DNA of 64,000 nucleotides from Mesoflavibacter sp037029465. Its GTDB lineage: Bacteria; Bacteroidota; Bacteroidia; Flavobacteriales; Flavobacteriaceae. This document shows, one piece after another, positions 53,787 through 62,166 of this stretch (positions are counted from its first letter, which is position 1; every line of letters begins with the position of its first letter). Both the position numbers and the translations under genes were made by a program. Location: the NCBI RefSeq assembly GCF_037029465.1, contig NZ_JAYMEM010000005.1:124001-188000 (forward strand), in the 5' to 3' direction. The notes under the pieces were generated by a model. That model ran no database searches. It was not told the DNA's origin and was given only the letters and a program-made list of their open reading frames with translations.

Positions 53787-54713
53787 ATGAATTTAACACT
53801 AATACCTTTTATAGTCTTAGGACTTATTGTTTTAATATCAGCATTTTTTGTTGTCAAACAACAAACTGCTGTAATTATAGAACGTTTCGGAAAATTTCAT
53901 AGTATAAGACAATCTGGTCTTCACATAAAAATTCCTTTAATAGATAAAATTGCAGGACGCTTAAGTTTAAAAATTCAGCAATTAGATGTAATTATAGAAA
54001 CTAAAACTTTAGACGATGTATTTGTTAGACTTAAAGTATCTGTACAATACCGTGTGTTAAGCCAAAAAGTGTACGATGCATTTTATAAGTTAGATTATCC
54101 GCACGAACAAATAACAAGTTATGTATTTGATGTAGTACGTGCAGAAGTACCTAAAATGAAATTAGACGACGTATTTGTTAAAAAAGATGATATTGCATTA
54201 GCGGTGAAAGCCGAATTAAATGATGCTATGTTAGAATATGGTTTTGATATTATTAAAACATTAGTTACAGACATTGATCCAGATGCACAAGTAAAAGCAG
54301 CAATGAACCGTATTAACGCTGCAGATAGAGAAAAAACTGCTGCTCAATTTGAAGGTGATGCGCAACGTATCTTAATTGTTGAAAAAGCTAAAGCTGAAGC
54401 TGAAAGTAAACGTTTACAAGGTCAAGGTATTGCAGATCAAAGACGCGAGATTGCTCGTGGATTAGAAGAGTCTGTAGAAGTTTTAAACCGTGTTGGAATT
54501 AATAGTCAAGAAGCTTCTGCTTTAATTGTTGTAACACAACATTATGATACGCTTCAATCTTTAGGTGAAGAAACTAATAGTAATCTAATCTTATTACCAA
54601 ATGCGCCACAAGCTGGAAGTAATATGCTAAACGAAATGGTTGCAAGTTTTACCGCAAGTAACCAAATTGGTGAAGCTATGAAAGAAGCTAAACGTAAAAA
54701 AGAAGAAGAATAA
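53787..54713 (+). CDS. SPFH/Band 7 (stomatin-like) membrane protein
   Basis: 308 residues. One N-terminal membrane helix (about 3-23), then the SPFH domain (VVKQQTAVIIERFGKFHSIRQSGLHIKIPLID, with ERFGKF at 31-36) and a helical Ala/Glu-rich C-terminal half (AAMNRINAADREKTAAQFEGDAQRILIVEKAKAEAESKR). Close to HflC/QmcA/YbbK-type proteins that form membrane microdomain scaffolds and oligomers. No neighbouring NfeD is seen. Followed by a strong terminator. Confidence 0.93.
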   Translation: MNLTLIPFIVLGLIVLISAFFVVKQQTAVIIERFGKFHSIRQSGLHIKIPLIDKIAGRLSLKIQQLDVIIETKTLDDVFVRLKVSVQYRVLSQKVYDAFYKLDYPHEQITSYVFDVVRAEVPKMKLDDVFVKKDDIALAVKAELNDAMLEYGFDIIKTLVTDIDPDAQVKAAMNRINAADREKTAAQFEGDAQRILIVEKAKAEAESKRLQGQGIADQRREIARGLEESVEVLNRVGINSQEASALIVVTQHYDTLQSLGEETNSNLILLPNAPQAGSNMLNEMVASFTASNQIGEAMKEAKRKKEEE

Positions 54714-54735
54714 AACTTACCTAATAAACACAAAT

Positions 54736-54760
54736 AGCCTCTTAAAAGAGGCTTTTTTTA
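54736..54760 (+). terminator. Terminator of the SPFH gene
   Basis: Stem AGCCTCTT / AAGAGGCT with loop AA and a T-run. The T-run overlaps the stop codon of the convergent small gene at 54758. Confidence 0.88.
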
Positions 54761-54967
54761 TTTATTTTCTTTTTCATAATTATCTATCAAACTCTGTAAA
54801 GAATTTAGATAATCTTCTAAAGAAGATTTATCAATATGTGTTTCGTTATTATCCTTTGGTAATGTAATACGTTGCTCGTCTAAATATTTTTGTAACTCTG
54901 GATAATTATCTTCTATTTCTCTTGTTTTAGCTGTAATCTTACTTAATAATTCTTGTATTGCGTCCAT
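54758..54967 (-). CDS. Small helical protein of unknown function
   Basis: 69 residues, ATG at 54967. Mostly helical and charged: MDAIQELLSKITAKTREIEDNYPELQKYLDEQR, then a short NNETHID linker and SSLEDYLNSLQSLIDNYEK. It has no signal peptide or metal motif. Its stop codon lies within the T-run of the SPFH terminator, and 140 bases separate it from the glnS stop. The reading frame is continuous with good codon use, so I consider it real, but I do not recognise a family. Confidence 0.65.
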   Translation of the reverse strand: MDAIQELLSKITAKTREIEDNYPELQKYLDEQRITLPKDNNETHIDKSSLEDYLNSLQSLIDNYEKENK

Positions 54968-55060
54968 TTTATTTTTGATTTAAGTTATACATTTAAAATA
55001 ATTCAAATCACTTATAAATCAAAAGATTATATACTAAATGGTTGTTAAAATTTAGACATA

Positions 55061-55087
55061 AAAAAACCGCTAAGTTAGACTTAGCGG
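55061..55087 (-). terminator. Terminator of glnS
   Basis: Stem CCGCTAAGT / ACTTAGCGG (9 pairs) with a 3-base loop; on the minus strand a T-run follows. Confidence 0.85.
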
Positions 55088-55107
55088 CTAATAAATCTAT
55101 TGTTATT

Positions 55108-57108
55108 TTAAGCTAATTGTTGTGCTTCTTCAACTAACAACTTGTTTTTGTCTTCTAATGCTTTGTTGATAAACTCATTAATTGCTTCATTTTTTTCTAA
55201 GCCATTTTTAAGTAAAACACCTAGCGTAATCATAGTGATAATACGTGTACCGCTTTTCTTAACAGAAGTATTAAAAAGTGGCTCTACATCTTCATAAGAT
55301 ACGTCTTTGGCTAATTCTAAAATCTCTGCTTTTGCTTTTGCTCTGGCATCGTCTGGCATTCTATCGTACTTTTTACCAAAAGACTTTATTTGCTCTATTG
55401 CAGGACGATTATTGGTTTGCTTTTGAGACTGATTTGGATTTTGTTTTGGTGCTTGTTTTGCCCAACTATCACGTAAACCAACGGTTTTATTAAATACTAA
55501 AGCGTTAGATTTAGAATCGTCATCAACATTAAAATACCCTAAACGTTGAAACTGAAACTGCTCTCCTACTTTAGCTTCTTTTAAACTTGGCTCAACAAAA
55601 GCATTGATGATGTTTAAAGAATTTGGATTTAAAAATTCCATAAAATCTTTACCATCATGACTGTCTGGCGCTTCATCCATAAACAATCTATCGTATTCTC
55701 TAACTTCAGCTTTTACCGCATGTTTTATAGAAACCCAATGTAGTGTTCCTTTTACTTTTTTAGAGGTATCTGTATCGTAAGTACAATGTACTTCGGTAAT
55801 ATTGCCTTCAGCATCTTTTACAACGCTTTCAGCTTTAATGATGTAGGCATTTTTTAAACGCACTTCGCCACCTAATTTCAATCTAAAAAACTTACTTCCT
55901 GCTTCTTCTTTAAAGTCGTCTTTTTCGATATAAATTTCTTTTGAAAAAGGTACTTTTCTAAATCCAGCACTATCGTCTTCTGGATTATTTTCTGCTTCTA
56001 ACCATTCTTCTTTATCGTCTGGATAGTTAGTAATTACTACCTTTAAAGGATCTAAAACCGCCATAACACGTGGTGCAGTTTTGTTTAAATCCTCACGAAC
56101 ACAAAATTCTAAAAGTGCCACATCAATCACATTTTCACGCTTTGCAACACCAACTTTTTCTATAAATTGTCTAATTGAATTTGGTGTATAACCTCTACGA
56201 CGTAACCCAGAAATAGTTGGCATACGCGGATCATCCCAACCAGAAACTACCTTCTCTTCTACCAATTTAAGCAACTTACGCTTACTCATAATGGTGTAAG
56301 ATAGATTTAAACGCGCAAATTCGCGTTGTTTTGGTTGCATTGGATACGTTTCCTTAGAATAGTCATAAACTTGCTCTTTAAACCAATCGTAAAGCTCTCT
56401 ATGAGGTTTAAATTCTAAAGAACATAAACTGTGACTAATTTGCTCTATATAATCACTTTCGCCATGCGTCCAATCGTACATTGGATAAATGCACCAATCG
56501 TTTGCTGTACGATGATGATGTTTCTTTAAAATACGATACATAATAGGATCTCGCATTAACATATTAGGATGTTGCATGTCTATTTTTGCACGTAAAATAT
56601 GTTCACCTTCGTTGAATTCGCCATTTTTCATGCGCTCAAAAAGGTCTAAATTTTCTTCTACAGATCGGTTACGATAAGGACCATCTACACCAGGTTGCGT
56701 TGGTGTTCCTTTTTGTTCTGCCATCGCTTCAGAAGATTGACTATCTACATAAGCCTTTCCGTCTTTGATCAATTGTACAGCCCAATCGTATAATTGTTGA
56801 AAATAATCTGAAGAATACAGCTCGTTTTCCCATTGATAACCTAACCAAGCCACATCTTTTTTAATCGCATCTACATATTCTTGCTCTTCTTTTGCAGGAT
56901 TTGTATCGTCAAATCTAAGATTAACAGGCGCATTGTACTTTAGTCCTAAACCAAAACTAATACCAATAGCTTTGGTATGACCAATATGTAAATAGCCATT
57001 TGGTTCTGGCGGAAAACGAAAGCGTAGCTTATCTTTTTCTAAACCATTAGCTAAATCTTCTTCTATAATATGCTCAATAAAATTGAGTGATTTTGTTTCT
57101 TCAGACAT
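55108..57108 (-). CDS. glnS: Glutaminyl-tRNA synthetase with C-terminal extension
   Basis: 666 residues, class I. PEPNGYLHIGHTKAIG (34-49) is the HIGH motif, and MSKRK (about 273-277) the KMSKS equivalent; DDTNPAKEEQEYVDAI and WGYPMYD-like WCIYPMYDWTHGESDYIEQ are typical. It charges tRNA-Gln. The family's usual length is near 555, so about 110 residues are extra at the C-terminus (from about 560: a Gln/Asn-rich hinge NQSQKQTNN, then a helical part, EQIKSFGKKYDRMPDDARAKAK). This tail is not obviously a YqeY domain. Confidence 0.96.
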   Translation of the reverse strand: MSEETKSLNFIEHIIEEDLANGLEKDKLRFRFPPEPNGYLHIGHTKAIGISFGLGLKYNAPVNLRFDDTNPAKEEQEYVDAIKKDVAWLGYQWENELYSSDYFQQLYDWAVQLIKDGKAYVDSQSSEAMAEQKGTPTQPGVDGPYRNRSVEENLDLFERMKNGEFNEGEHILRAKIDMQHPNMLMRDPIMYRILKKHHHRTANDWCIYPMYDWTHGESDYIEQISHSLCSLEFKPHRELYDWFKEQVYDYSKETYPMQPKQREFARLNLSYTIMSKRKLLKLVEEKVVSGWDDPRMPTISGLRRRGYTPNSIRQFIEKVGVAKRENVIDVALLEFCVREDLNKTAPRVMAVLDPLKVVITNYPDDKEEWLEAENNPEDDSAGFRKVPFSKEIYIEKDDFKEEAGSKFFRLKLGGEVRLKNAYIIKAESVVKDAEGNITEVHCTYDTDTSKKVKGTLHWVSIKHAVKAEVREYDRLFMDEAPDSHDGKDFMEFLNPNSLNIINAFVEPSLKEAKVGEQFQFQRLGYFNVDDDSKSNALVFNKTVGLRDSWAKQAPKQNPNQSQKQTNNRPAIEQIKSFGKKYDRMPDDARAKAKAEILELAKDVSYEDVEPLFNTSVKKSGTRIITMITLGVLLKNGLEKNEAINEFINKALEDKNKLLVEEAQQLA

Positions 57109-57263
57109 GTAATATTTGTTTATTTTTTAAGTGATTACAGCTATTAATCAGCTTTAATAATAAAACGTAAAATTAGTTATTTTTTAGTTGAAATGAATTG
57201 TTCTTGACTTTAAAAATGAAGCACATTTTATTTTTAGGTATTTTTGCTGAAATTTTAAGGAAA

Positions 57264-57635
57264 ATGGGGAAAATTAAAGTTGAAAATATACGCGTACATG
57301 CTAACCATGGTTGTTTAAAAGAAGAAACTGCTATTGGTAGTGATTATCGTGTAGATTTAGAAATTACAGCCAATTTACAACATAGCGCAGCAACCGATAA
57401 GCTAAGTGATACGGTTGATTACGTGTTTTTAAATAGAATTATTTTAGAAGAAATGAAAACACCAAGTGCACTTTTAGAGCATGTAGCACGACGTATTTTA
57501 AACCGAATTTTTACTGAAGATCAAATAATTAAAAAAGCAACTGTTAGTGTTAGTAAAATAAATCCTCCTATTGGTGGCGATGTAGAGCAAGTTACTATTG
57601 TGATGAGTGACAAAAGAAAAAACTTCAAGAAATAG
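57264..57635 (+). CDS. folB: Dihydroneopterin aldolase
   Basis: 123 residues from the ATG at 57264 (MGKIKVENIRVHANHG). Earlier TTG and ATG codons at 57198 and 57216 are in frame but would add an unconserved tail, so the third start is preferred. Blocks VENIRVHANHGCLKEE (6-21), DYRVDLEITANLQ, DTVDYVFLNRIILEEM and SKINPPIGGDVEQVTI are those of FolB. It splits dihydroneopterin to 6-hydroxymethyl-dihydropterin in folate synthesis. It is followed by tRNA-Cys. Confidence 0.93.
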   Translation: MGKIKVENIRVHANHGCLKEETAIGSDYRVDLEITANLQHSAATDKLSDTVDYVFLNRIILEEMKTPSALLEHVARRILNRIFTEDQIIKKATVSVSKINPPIGGDVEQVTIVMSDKRKNFKK

Positions 57636-57655
57636 TGTAAAAAGTTTATTTTTTT

Positions 57656-57663
57656 TACATTTG
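57656..57663 (+). promoter_or_regulatory. -7-like element TACATTTG before tRNA-Cys
   Basis: TACATTTG, 16 bases before the tRNA. No TTG is seen at the -33 distance. Confidence 0.45.
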
Positions 57664-57679
57664 CTGTCCAATTATAACT

Positions 57680-57750
57680 GGCATCTTGGCCGAGTGGCTA
57701 GGCAGAGGTCTGCAAAACCTTGTACAGCGGTTCGAATCCGCTAGATGCCT
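57680..57750 (+). tRNA. tRNA-Cys (anticodon GCA)
   Basis: 71 bases. Acceptor stem GGCATCT / AGATGCC with discriminator T (U73, typical of tRNA-Cys), D-arm GCC...GGC, anticodon stem GAGGT / ACCTT around loop CTGCAAA (anticodon GCA), T-arm AGCGG-TTCGAAT-CCGCT. The CCA end is not encoded. A terminator follows within 5 bases. Confidence 0.97.
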
Positions 57751-57754
57751 CAAT

Positions 57755-57785
57755 AAAGAGTTACTTTTTAAGTAGCTCTTTTTTT
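57755..57785 (+). terminator. Terminator after tRNA-Cys
   Basis: Stem AAGAGTTACTT / AAGTAGCTCTT (11 pairs, one G-T) with loop TTT and a T-run after. Confidence 0.85.
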
Positions 57786-57810
57786 GTTTCTAATTTTTAG
57801 GAAATAAGAT

Positions 57811-57842
57811 TGAATGTTTTTGGATTACGCATCAAGTGCGGA
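57811..57842. repeat. Interspersed repeat-like element, copy 1
   Basis: The stretch around GGATTACGCATCAAGTGCGGAATGACAA resembles the GAATGACA-ended elements at 59439 and 59852. Weak match; see findings. Confidence 0.35.
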
Positions 57843-57851
57843 ATGACAATT

Positions 57852-58532
57852 CTAATCCAAAGGGTTAATCTGTTCTATTTTTTCTTTAAGTAATTCTTTT
57901 TCTTTTGGGAAGAAACCTTGTACTAACAATAATACACCAAAGCCTAATATTACTAATGCTACAATCTTTTTTGTCTTGTAAATAAGTCTTGGTGTGAGCT
58001 TATTTTTTAAAGCTTTTGCTGCAGTAATTTTTACTAAATCTGCTAAAAAATAAGTTACTAACATGGTACTAATAAAGACAATTACACCATTTTTAGACGT
58101 GGTTATTGAGTTAGCAATAACTATAAAAGCTACCCAACCTAACAATACACCAATGTTTATAAAGTTGAGCAAAAAGCCTTTTAAAAATAATTTACCGTAA
58201 CCTTTTTTAATTTCTACTTTATGATATTCTCTTACTATTTCTCTAAAAGATTTTGAGGTTTTTATAAAAGAAATAAAGCCATATATAACCAATAAAACAC
58301 CTCCAAAAATTAAAAAGTTAGGATCTTTTTCAATTTTACCCAATAATTTATCGGTACTAAAGAAAGCTACAACTATAAATAAAATATCGGCTAAAATTAC
58401 GCCAGAATCAAAGATTAATGCGCTTTTAAACCCTTTGGTGGCAGCAGTTTCTAACAGAACAAAAAATACTGGTCCTATGGTAAAAGAAAGTATAATACCA
58501 AAAGGAATTGCAGTAAGAATATCGTCAAACAT
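57852..58532 (-). CDS. LysE/RhtB-family exporter
   Basis: 226 residues, six hydrophobic helices. It begins with AIPFGIILSFTIGPVFFVLLETAATKGFKSALIFDSGVI, the conserved first helix and G-P-V-x-F-x-[VL]-E motif of LysE/RhtB transporters, and closes with a basic-then-hydrophobic C-terminus. Probably exports an amino acid or another small metabolite across the inner membrane. Substrate unknown. No strong promoter is seen; a TTACTTTG at 58557-58564 on the minus strand misses the consensus by one base. Confidence 0.85.
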   Translation of the reverse strand: MFDDILTAIPFGIILSFTIGPVFFVLLETAATKGFKSALIFDSGVILADILFIVVAFFSTDKLLGKIEKDPNFLIFGGVLLVIYGFISFIKTSKSFREIVREYHKVEIKKGYGKLFLKGFLLNFINIGVLLGWVAFIVIANSITTSKNGVIVFISTMLVTYFLADLVKITAAKALKNKLTPRLIYKTKKIVALVILGFGVLLLVQGFFPKEKELLKEKIEQINPLD

Positions 58533-58607
58533 GTTGTAAAACTGAATTGTCTTACAAAGTAAAGAAATTATTTATTGTTTTTAGAACGCTTATTAACAGA
58601 AATAAAA

Positions 58608-58634
58608 AAAGCTTCAATTTAAAACTGAAGCTTT
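58608..58634 (-). terminator. Terminator of the head-GIN gene
   Basis: Stem AAAGCTTCA / TGAAGCTTT with a 9-base loop; on the minus strand a T-run follows. It lies 54 bases after the stop of the head-GIN gene. Confidence 0.78.
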
Positions 58635-58645
58635 ATATTTTTTTA

Positions 58646-58675
58646 GGTTTGGACTGCGCTCAACCTGACATAACT
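58646..58675. repeat. Interspersed repeat-like element, copy 2
   Basis: GGTTTGGACTGCGCTCAACCTGACA (58646-58670) followed by TAACT; belongs to the CTCxxxxTGACA-type elements. See findings. Confidence 0.4.
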
Positions 58676-58687
58676 GTAATTAAGTTA

Positions 58688-59362
58688 TTAATCTTTAACC
58701 GTAATAGATCCGCCAAATGTATTTTTTTTAGTAACGGTTCTAGGATTTCCGTAGATATCAATATCTCCACCAGCCGTAATACGTGCATCTACAGTATCGC
58801 TTGCAGTTACTTCTGCTTCTCCAGCAGCACGTACTTTTATGTTTGTATTTTTTGTTTGAAAGTCTCTTCCTTCGTAAATACCACCAGTATTTAATGTAAT
58901 ATTTTGAGTGTTAGCTTTACCTCTAGTTTCAATAATTCCGCCAGTTACAGCTCTAACATTTACGGTATCTACATCTAAACCAGCAATAATTTTCGCGCCT
59001 TCTTGAGCACGTAATTCGATAGTATTTTGAGAGATTAGCTCGTTACCAACAATTGTAGAACCTTCGTTAGCATCTATAACATTTATGTCTTTATAATGAA
59101 CAGCAACAAAGGTTTTTGTACCATCAAAAATACGGTCTATGTCCATACGTATTTTTAACATATTGTTCTTAATTATTACTTCTACATCGTCTACATCTTC
59201 ACCAGTAATAATCACTTTATTTTCGTCAGATTTTACCAGACTTACTTTTATTAAATCAAAAACTTTAACCGTTGTAAAGTCGCCTACATGTTGACTTTTT
59301 GGATTTTGTGCAAAGGTATTAAAGCTAAAAACTAAAGCTAAAATAGACAGTAAATATTTCAT
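58688..59362 (-). CDS. Head-GIN (DUF2807) domain protein, secreted
   Basis: 224 residues. Signal peptide MKYLLSILALVFSFNTFAQ. The remainder is a right-handed beta-solenoid-like DUF2807 domain, with repeats such as VDDVEVIIKNNMLKIRMD, NVIDANEGSTIVGNELIS, TIELRAQEGAKIIAGLDVDTVNVRAV, and ITAGGDIDIYGNPRTV. These Bacteroidota proteins are secreted or periplasmic, of unknown function. It is transcribed alone with its own terminator at 58608. Confidence 0.92.
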   Translation of the reverse strand: MKYLLSILALVFSFNTFAQNPKSQHVGDFTTVKVFDLIKVSLVKSDENKVIITGEDVDDVEVIIKNNMLKIRMDIDRIFDGTKTFVAVHYKDINVIDANEGSTIVGNELISQNTIELRAQEGAKIIAGLDVDTVNVRAVTGGIIETRGKANTQNITLNTGGIYEGRDFQTKNTNIKVRAAGEAEVTASDTVDARITAGGDIDIYGNPRTVTKKNTFGGSITVKD

Positions 59363-59438
59363 AATATTGAAGGTTTTGTTTGTATTAAGAGTCTATTTTT
59401 TATTGAATGTTACAGTTTTATTTAATTATATAAAAAAA

Positions 59439-59466
59439 GATTCATCGCTTTACTCTGAATGACAAC
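59439..59466. repeat. Interspersed repeat-like element, copy 3
   Basis: AGATTCATCGCTTTACTCTG followed by AATGACAA. It closely matches copy 4 at 59852 (AGATTCTTCGCTACGCTCTG followed by AATGACAA). Found in the gap 59363-59504, which shows nothing else. Confidence 0.6.
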
Positions 59467-59504
59467 TAATTTATAATTCAAAAATCATCAGAACTGAAAA
59501 GTAA

Positions 59505-59798
59505 TTATGCAACATTTACAGCTGTACCAACAACCGAAACATAAAAATAGGAAGCATTAACCGTTTCAAAATCTACACTAATACCTACAACAGCATTTGC
59601 ATTTAAGTTTTTTGCATTAGTTTGTAACTCTTGAAAAGCATGTTCTTTTGCTTCTGAAATAACATCGTTAGTGATTTGTTTATTTTTTTCAGTTTTAAAA
59701 GAAAATTTTGTTTTTAATTCTACAGAAGTACCTGTTACAATACCTTTATATTCTATTATTTTAAAGCCTTCTATAGTATTTGTTGTGGTTAAAATCAT
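59505..59798 (-). CDS. YbjQ-family (UPF0145) protein
   Basis: 97 residues, ATG at 59798. MILTTTNTIEGFKIIEYKGIVTG, then EAKEHAFQELQTNAKNLNANAVVGISVDFE and a closing YVSVVGTAVNV, the standard YbjQ/DUF74 pattern of pentameric beta-alpha proteins sometimes annotated as heavy-metal-binding. No confirmed function. No membrane or signal segment. Downstream on the minus strand is the head-GIN gene, with repeat copy 3 in between. Confidence 0.92.
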   Translation of the reverse strand: MILTTTNTIEGFKIIEYKGIVTGTSVELKTKFSFKTEKNKQITNDVISEAKEHAFQELQTNAKNLNANAVVGISVDFETVNASYFYVSVVGTAVNVA

Positions 59799-59851
59799 GG
59801 TTTATATTTTATTGATTAGTCCTTTAAATTTATAAAATGTTACAAATAAAA

Positions 59852-59880
59852 TAGATTCTTCGCTACGCTCTGAATGACAA
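59852..59880. repeat. Interspersed repeat-like element, copy 4
   Basis: AGATTCTTCGCTACGCTCTG followed by AATGACAA. Clearest copy of the element; it lies in the 124-base gap between the YbjQ gene and rnr. Confidence 0.6.
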
Positions 59881-59887
59881 TAAAATT

Positions 59888-59912
59888 CACTTCGATAAAC
59901 TCAGTTTGACAA
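59888..59912. repeat. Interspersed repeat-like element, copy 5 (variant)
   Basis: CACTTCGATAAACTCAGTTT followed by GACAA. A variant with the same CTTCG ... CTC ... TGACAA frame, 8 bases after copy 4. Confidence 0.45.
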
Positions 59913-59922
59913 TTATAATTAT

Positions 59923-62166
59923 TTACGCTTCGTGTTTACCAACTAAATCAAAATCTAAATGACGTTTTACTAAATCTGCTTGTTTTACTTTTACAACAAC
60001 TTCGTCTCCTAATTGGTACATGTTTTTTGTTTCGCGTCCAACAAGTGCAAATTGGTCTTGATCAAACTCGTAATAATCGTCTTTTATGTCTCTAATACGG
60101 ACCATTCCTTCGCATTTATTAGCAATAATCTCGACATAAATTCCCCAATCGGTTACACCAGAAATTACGCCTACAAATTCTTCATCTTGATGATCTTGCA
60201 TAAACTTAATTTGCATGTATTTTATGCTATCACGTTCGGCTTTTGTGGCTAAATATTCCATGTTACTTGAGTGCATACATTTTTCTTCATAAATCTCTTC
60301 GTTTGCACTTTTTTCTCCATCTAAATAACGTTGTAATAAACGATGCGCCATAACGTCTGGATAACGTCTAATTGGCGATGTAAAATGGCTATAATAATCA
60401 AAAGCTAATCCGTAATGACCAATGTTATGCGTGGTATATTCGGCTTTAGCCATAGTACGAATTGCTAAAGTATCTACTAAATTTTGCTCTTTTTGACCTT
60501 GAACATCTTCTAATAATTTATTTAATGAAGATGAAATACTATCGCGACTTTTAAAGTTTAATTTATGACCAAATCTAGCTACAACGCCTTGTAAAGCAGC
60601 TAGTTTACTTTCGTCTGGCTCGTCATGAACACGATAAACAAAGGTTTTTGATGGTTTCATTTTAGAAACAAACTCTGATACTTTACGATTGGCTAATAGC
60701 ATAAATTCTTCTATTAACTTGTTAGCATCTTTACTGGTTTTAAAATGAACACCTGTTGGATTTGCTTGTTCATCTAAAGTAAATCTTACTTCAACTTTAT
60801 CAAAACTAATTGCTCCAGAACGCATACGTTTGCTACGCATTTTTTTTGCTAATCGGTCTAAAACTAAAATTGCTTGGGCTATTTCTGGTTGTGTATTGTA
60901 TGTTTTACCGGTAAGTGAAACGTCTTCTGGAATTTCTGTTTTTATGGATGAGATTTCTGTATTATTAGAAATAACAAAATCTGTGTTATTTTCTATAACA
61001 GCTTGCGCTTCTTCATAAGCAAATCTTGCATCACTATAGGTTACGGTTCTTCCAAACCATTGATCTTTTATTTCGGCTTTTTCATTTAATTTAAATACTG
61101 CTGAAAAGGTATATTTTTCTTCATGTGGACGTAAAGAACATGCGCCATTACTTAATATTTCAGGAAGCATTGGCACTACTCTATCTACTAAATAAACAGA
61201 TGTTGCACGCTCGTAAGCTTCATCATCTAAAATGGTACCTTCTTCTAAATAATGAGATACGTCTGCAATGTGTATTCCTATCTCAAATAAGCCATTTTCT
61301 AAAACTTTAAAGGATAATGCATCATCAAAATCTTTAGCGTCTTTAGGATCTATGGTAAAGGTTAAATCTTTACGCATATCGCGACGTTTTTTTATTTCTT
61401 CTGGCTTAATAGAGGTATCTATTTGATTTGCAAAATCTTCGACTTCTTTTGGGAATTCGTACGGTAACCCATATTCGGCTAAAATAGCATGGATTTCTGT
61501 ATTGTGTTCTCCTGGTTTACCAAGGACTTCTTTTACACGACCGTTTGGTGAATCTGCTTTTTCTGGCCAATCTACTAACTCAACTAAAACTTTATCACCA
61601 TCTTCGGCTTTATTAATTTTGTTAATAGGCACAAAAATATCTGTAGTCATTTTGTTAGAATCTGTGACTACAAATGCAAAATTATTCTTTTCGTGTATTT
61701 GTATAACACCAACATATTGCGTTTTTGCACGCTTAATAATTTGTGTGATTTCGCCTTCTAATTTACCGCGTTTACGACGTTTAAAGACGTAAAGTTCTAC
61801 TTCGTCACCATCTAACGCTTTATTAACATTGTTAGAGGCAATAAAGATATCTTCATCAAAATCATCACAAATCACGTATCCTGCTCCTCTTGAAGAAGCA
61901 TCAAAAATACCAGTATGATACTCGGTAGTAACAACTGCTTTAAACTTACCACGTTCTACTTCTTCAATCTCTTGCTTTGCTTTAAGTTGGGCTAGTTTTT
62001 TTATAATCTGGTTACGGCTACTAGCATCATTTACGCCTAATTTAGCTGCTATCTGCTTGTAGTTAAAGGTTTTATTACGTTCTTTTCTAAGTATATTTAG
62101 AATAGTATTAGTTAAGTTGGAAATCTTATTATGACTAGGTTTCCTTTTCTTTTTCTTTCTTGACAT
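59923..62166 (-). CDS. rnr: Ribonuclease R (RNB family, 3'-5' exoribonuclease)
   Basis: 747 residues. Lys/Arg-rich start, N-terminal winged helix (LTNTILNILRKERNKTFNYKQIAAKLGV), cold-shock domains, RNB catalytic block TIDPKDAKDFDDALSFKV (about 272-289) with the metal aspartates, HYGLAFDYYSHFTSPIRRYPDV, and a C-terminal S1 domain (EEFVGVISGVTDWGIYVE). It degrades structured RNA in the cytosol. No terminator is obvious before the YbjQ gene. Upstream is the 695-base gap. Confidence 0.97.
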   Translation of the reverse strand: MSRKKKKRKPSHNKISNLTNTILNILRKERNKTFNYKQIAAKLGVNDASSRNQIIKKLAQLKAKQEIEEVERGKFKAVVTTEYHTGIFDASSRGAGYVICDDFDEDIFIASNNVNKALDGDEVELYVFKRRKRGKLEGEITQIIKRAKTQYVGVIQIHEKNNFAFVVTDSNKMTTDIFVPINKINKAEDGDKVLVELVDWPEKADSPNGRVKEVLGKPGEHNTEIHAILAEYGLPYEFPKEVEDFANQIDTSIKPEEIKKRRDMRKDLTFTIDPKDAKDFDDALSFKVLENGLFEIGIHIADVSHYLEEGTILDDEAYERATSVYLVDRVVPMLPEILSNGACSLRPHEEKYTFSAVFKLNEKAEIKDQWFGRTVTYSDARFAYEEAQAVIENNTDFVISNNTEISSIKTEIPEDVSLTGKTYNTQPEIAQAILVLDRLAKKMRSKRMRSGAISFDKVEVRFTLDEQANPTGVHFKTSKDANKLIEEFMLLANRKVSEFVSKMKPSKTFVYRVHDEPDESKLAALQGVVARFGHKLNFKSRDSISSSLNKLLEDVQGQKEQNLVDTLAIRTMAKAEYTTHNIGHYGLAFDYYSHFTSPIRRYPDVMAHRLLQRYLDGEKSANEEIYEEKCMHSSNMEYLATKAERDSIKYMQIKFMQDHQDEEFVGVISGVTDWGIYVEIIANKCEGMVRIRDIKDDYYEFDQDQFALVGRETKNMYQLGDEVVVKVKQADLVKRHLDFDLVGKHEA

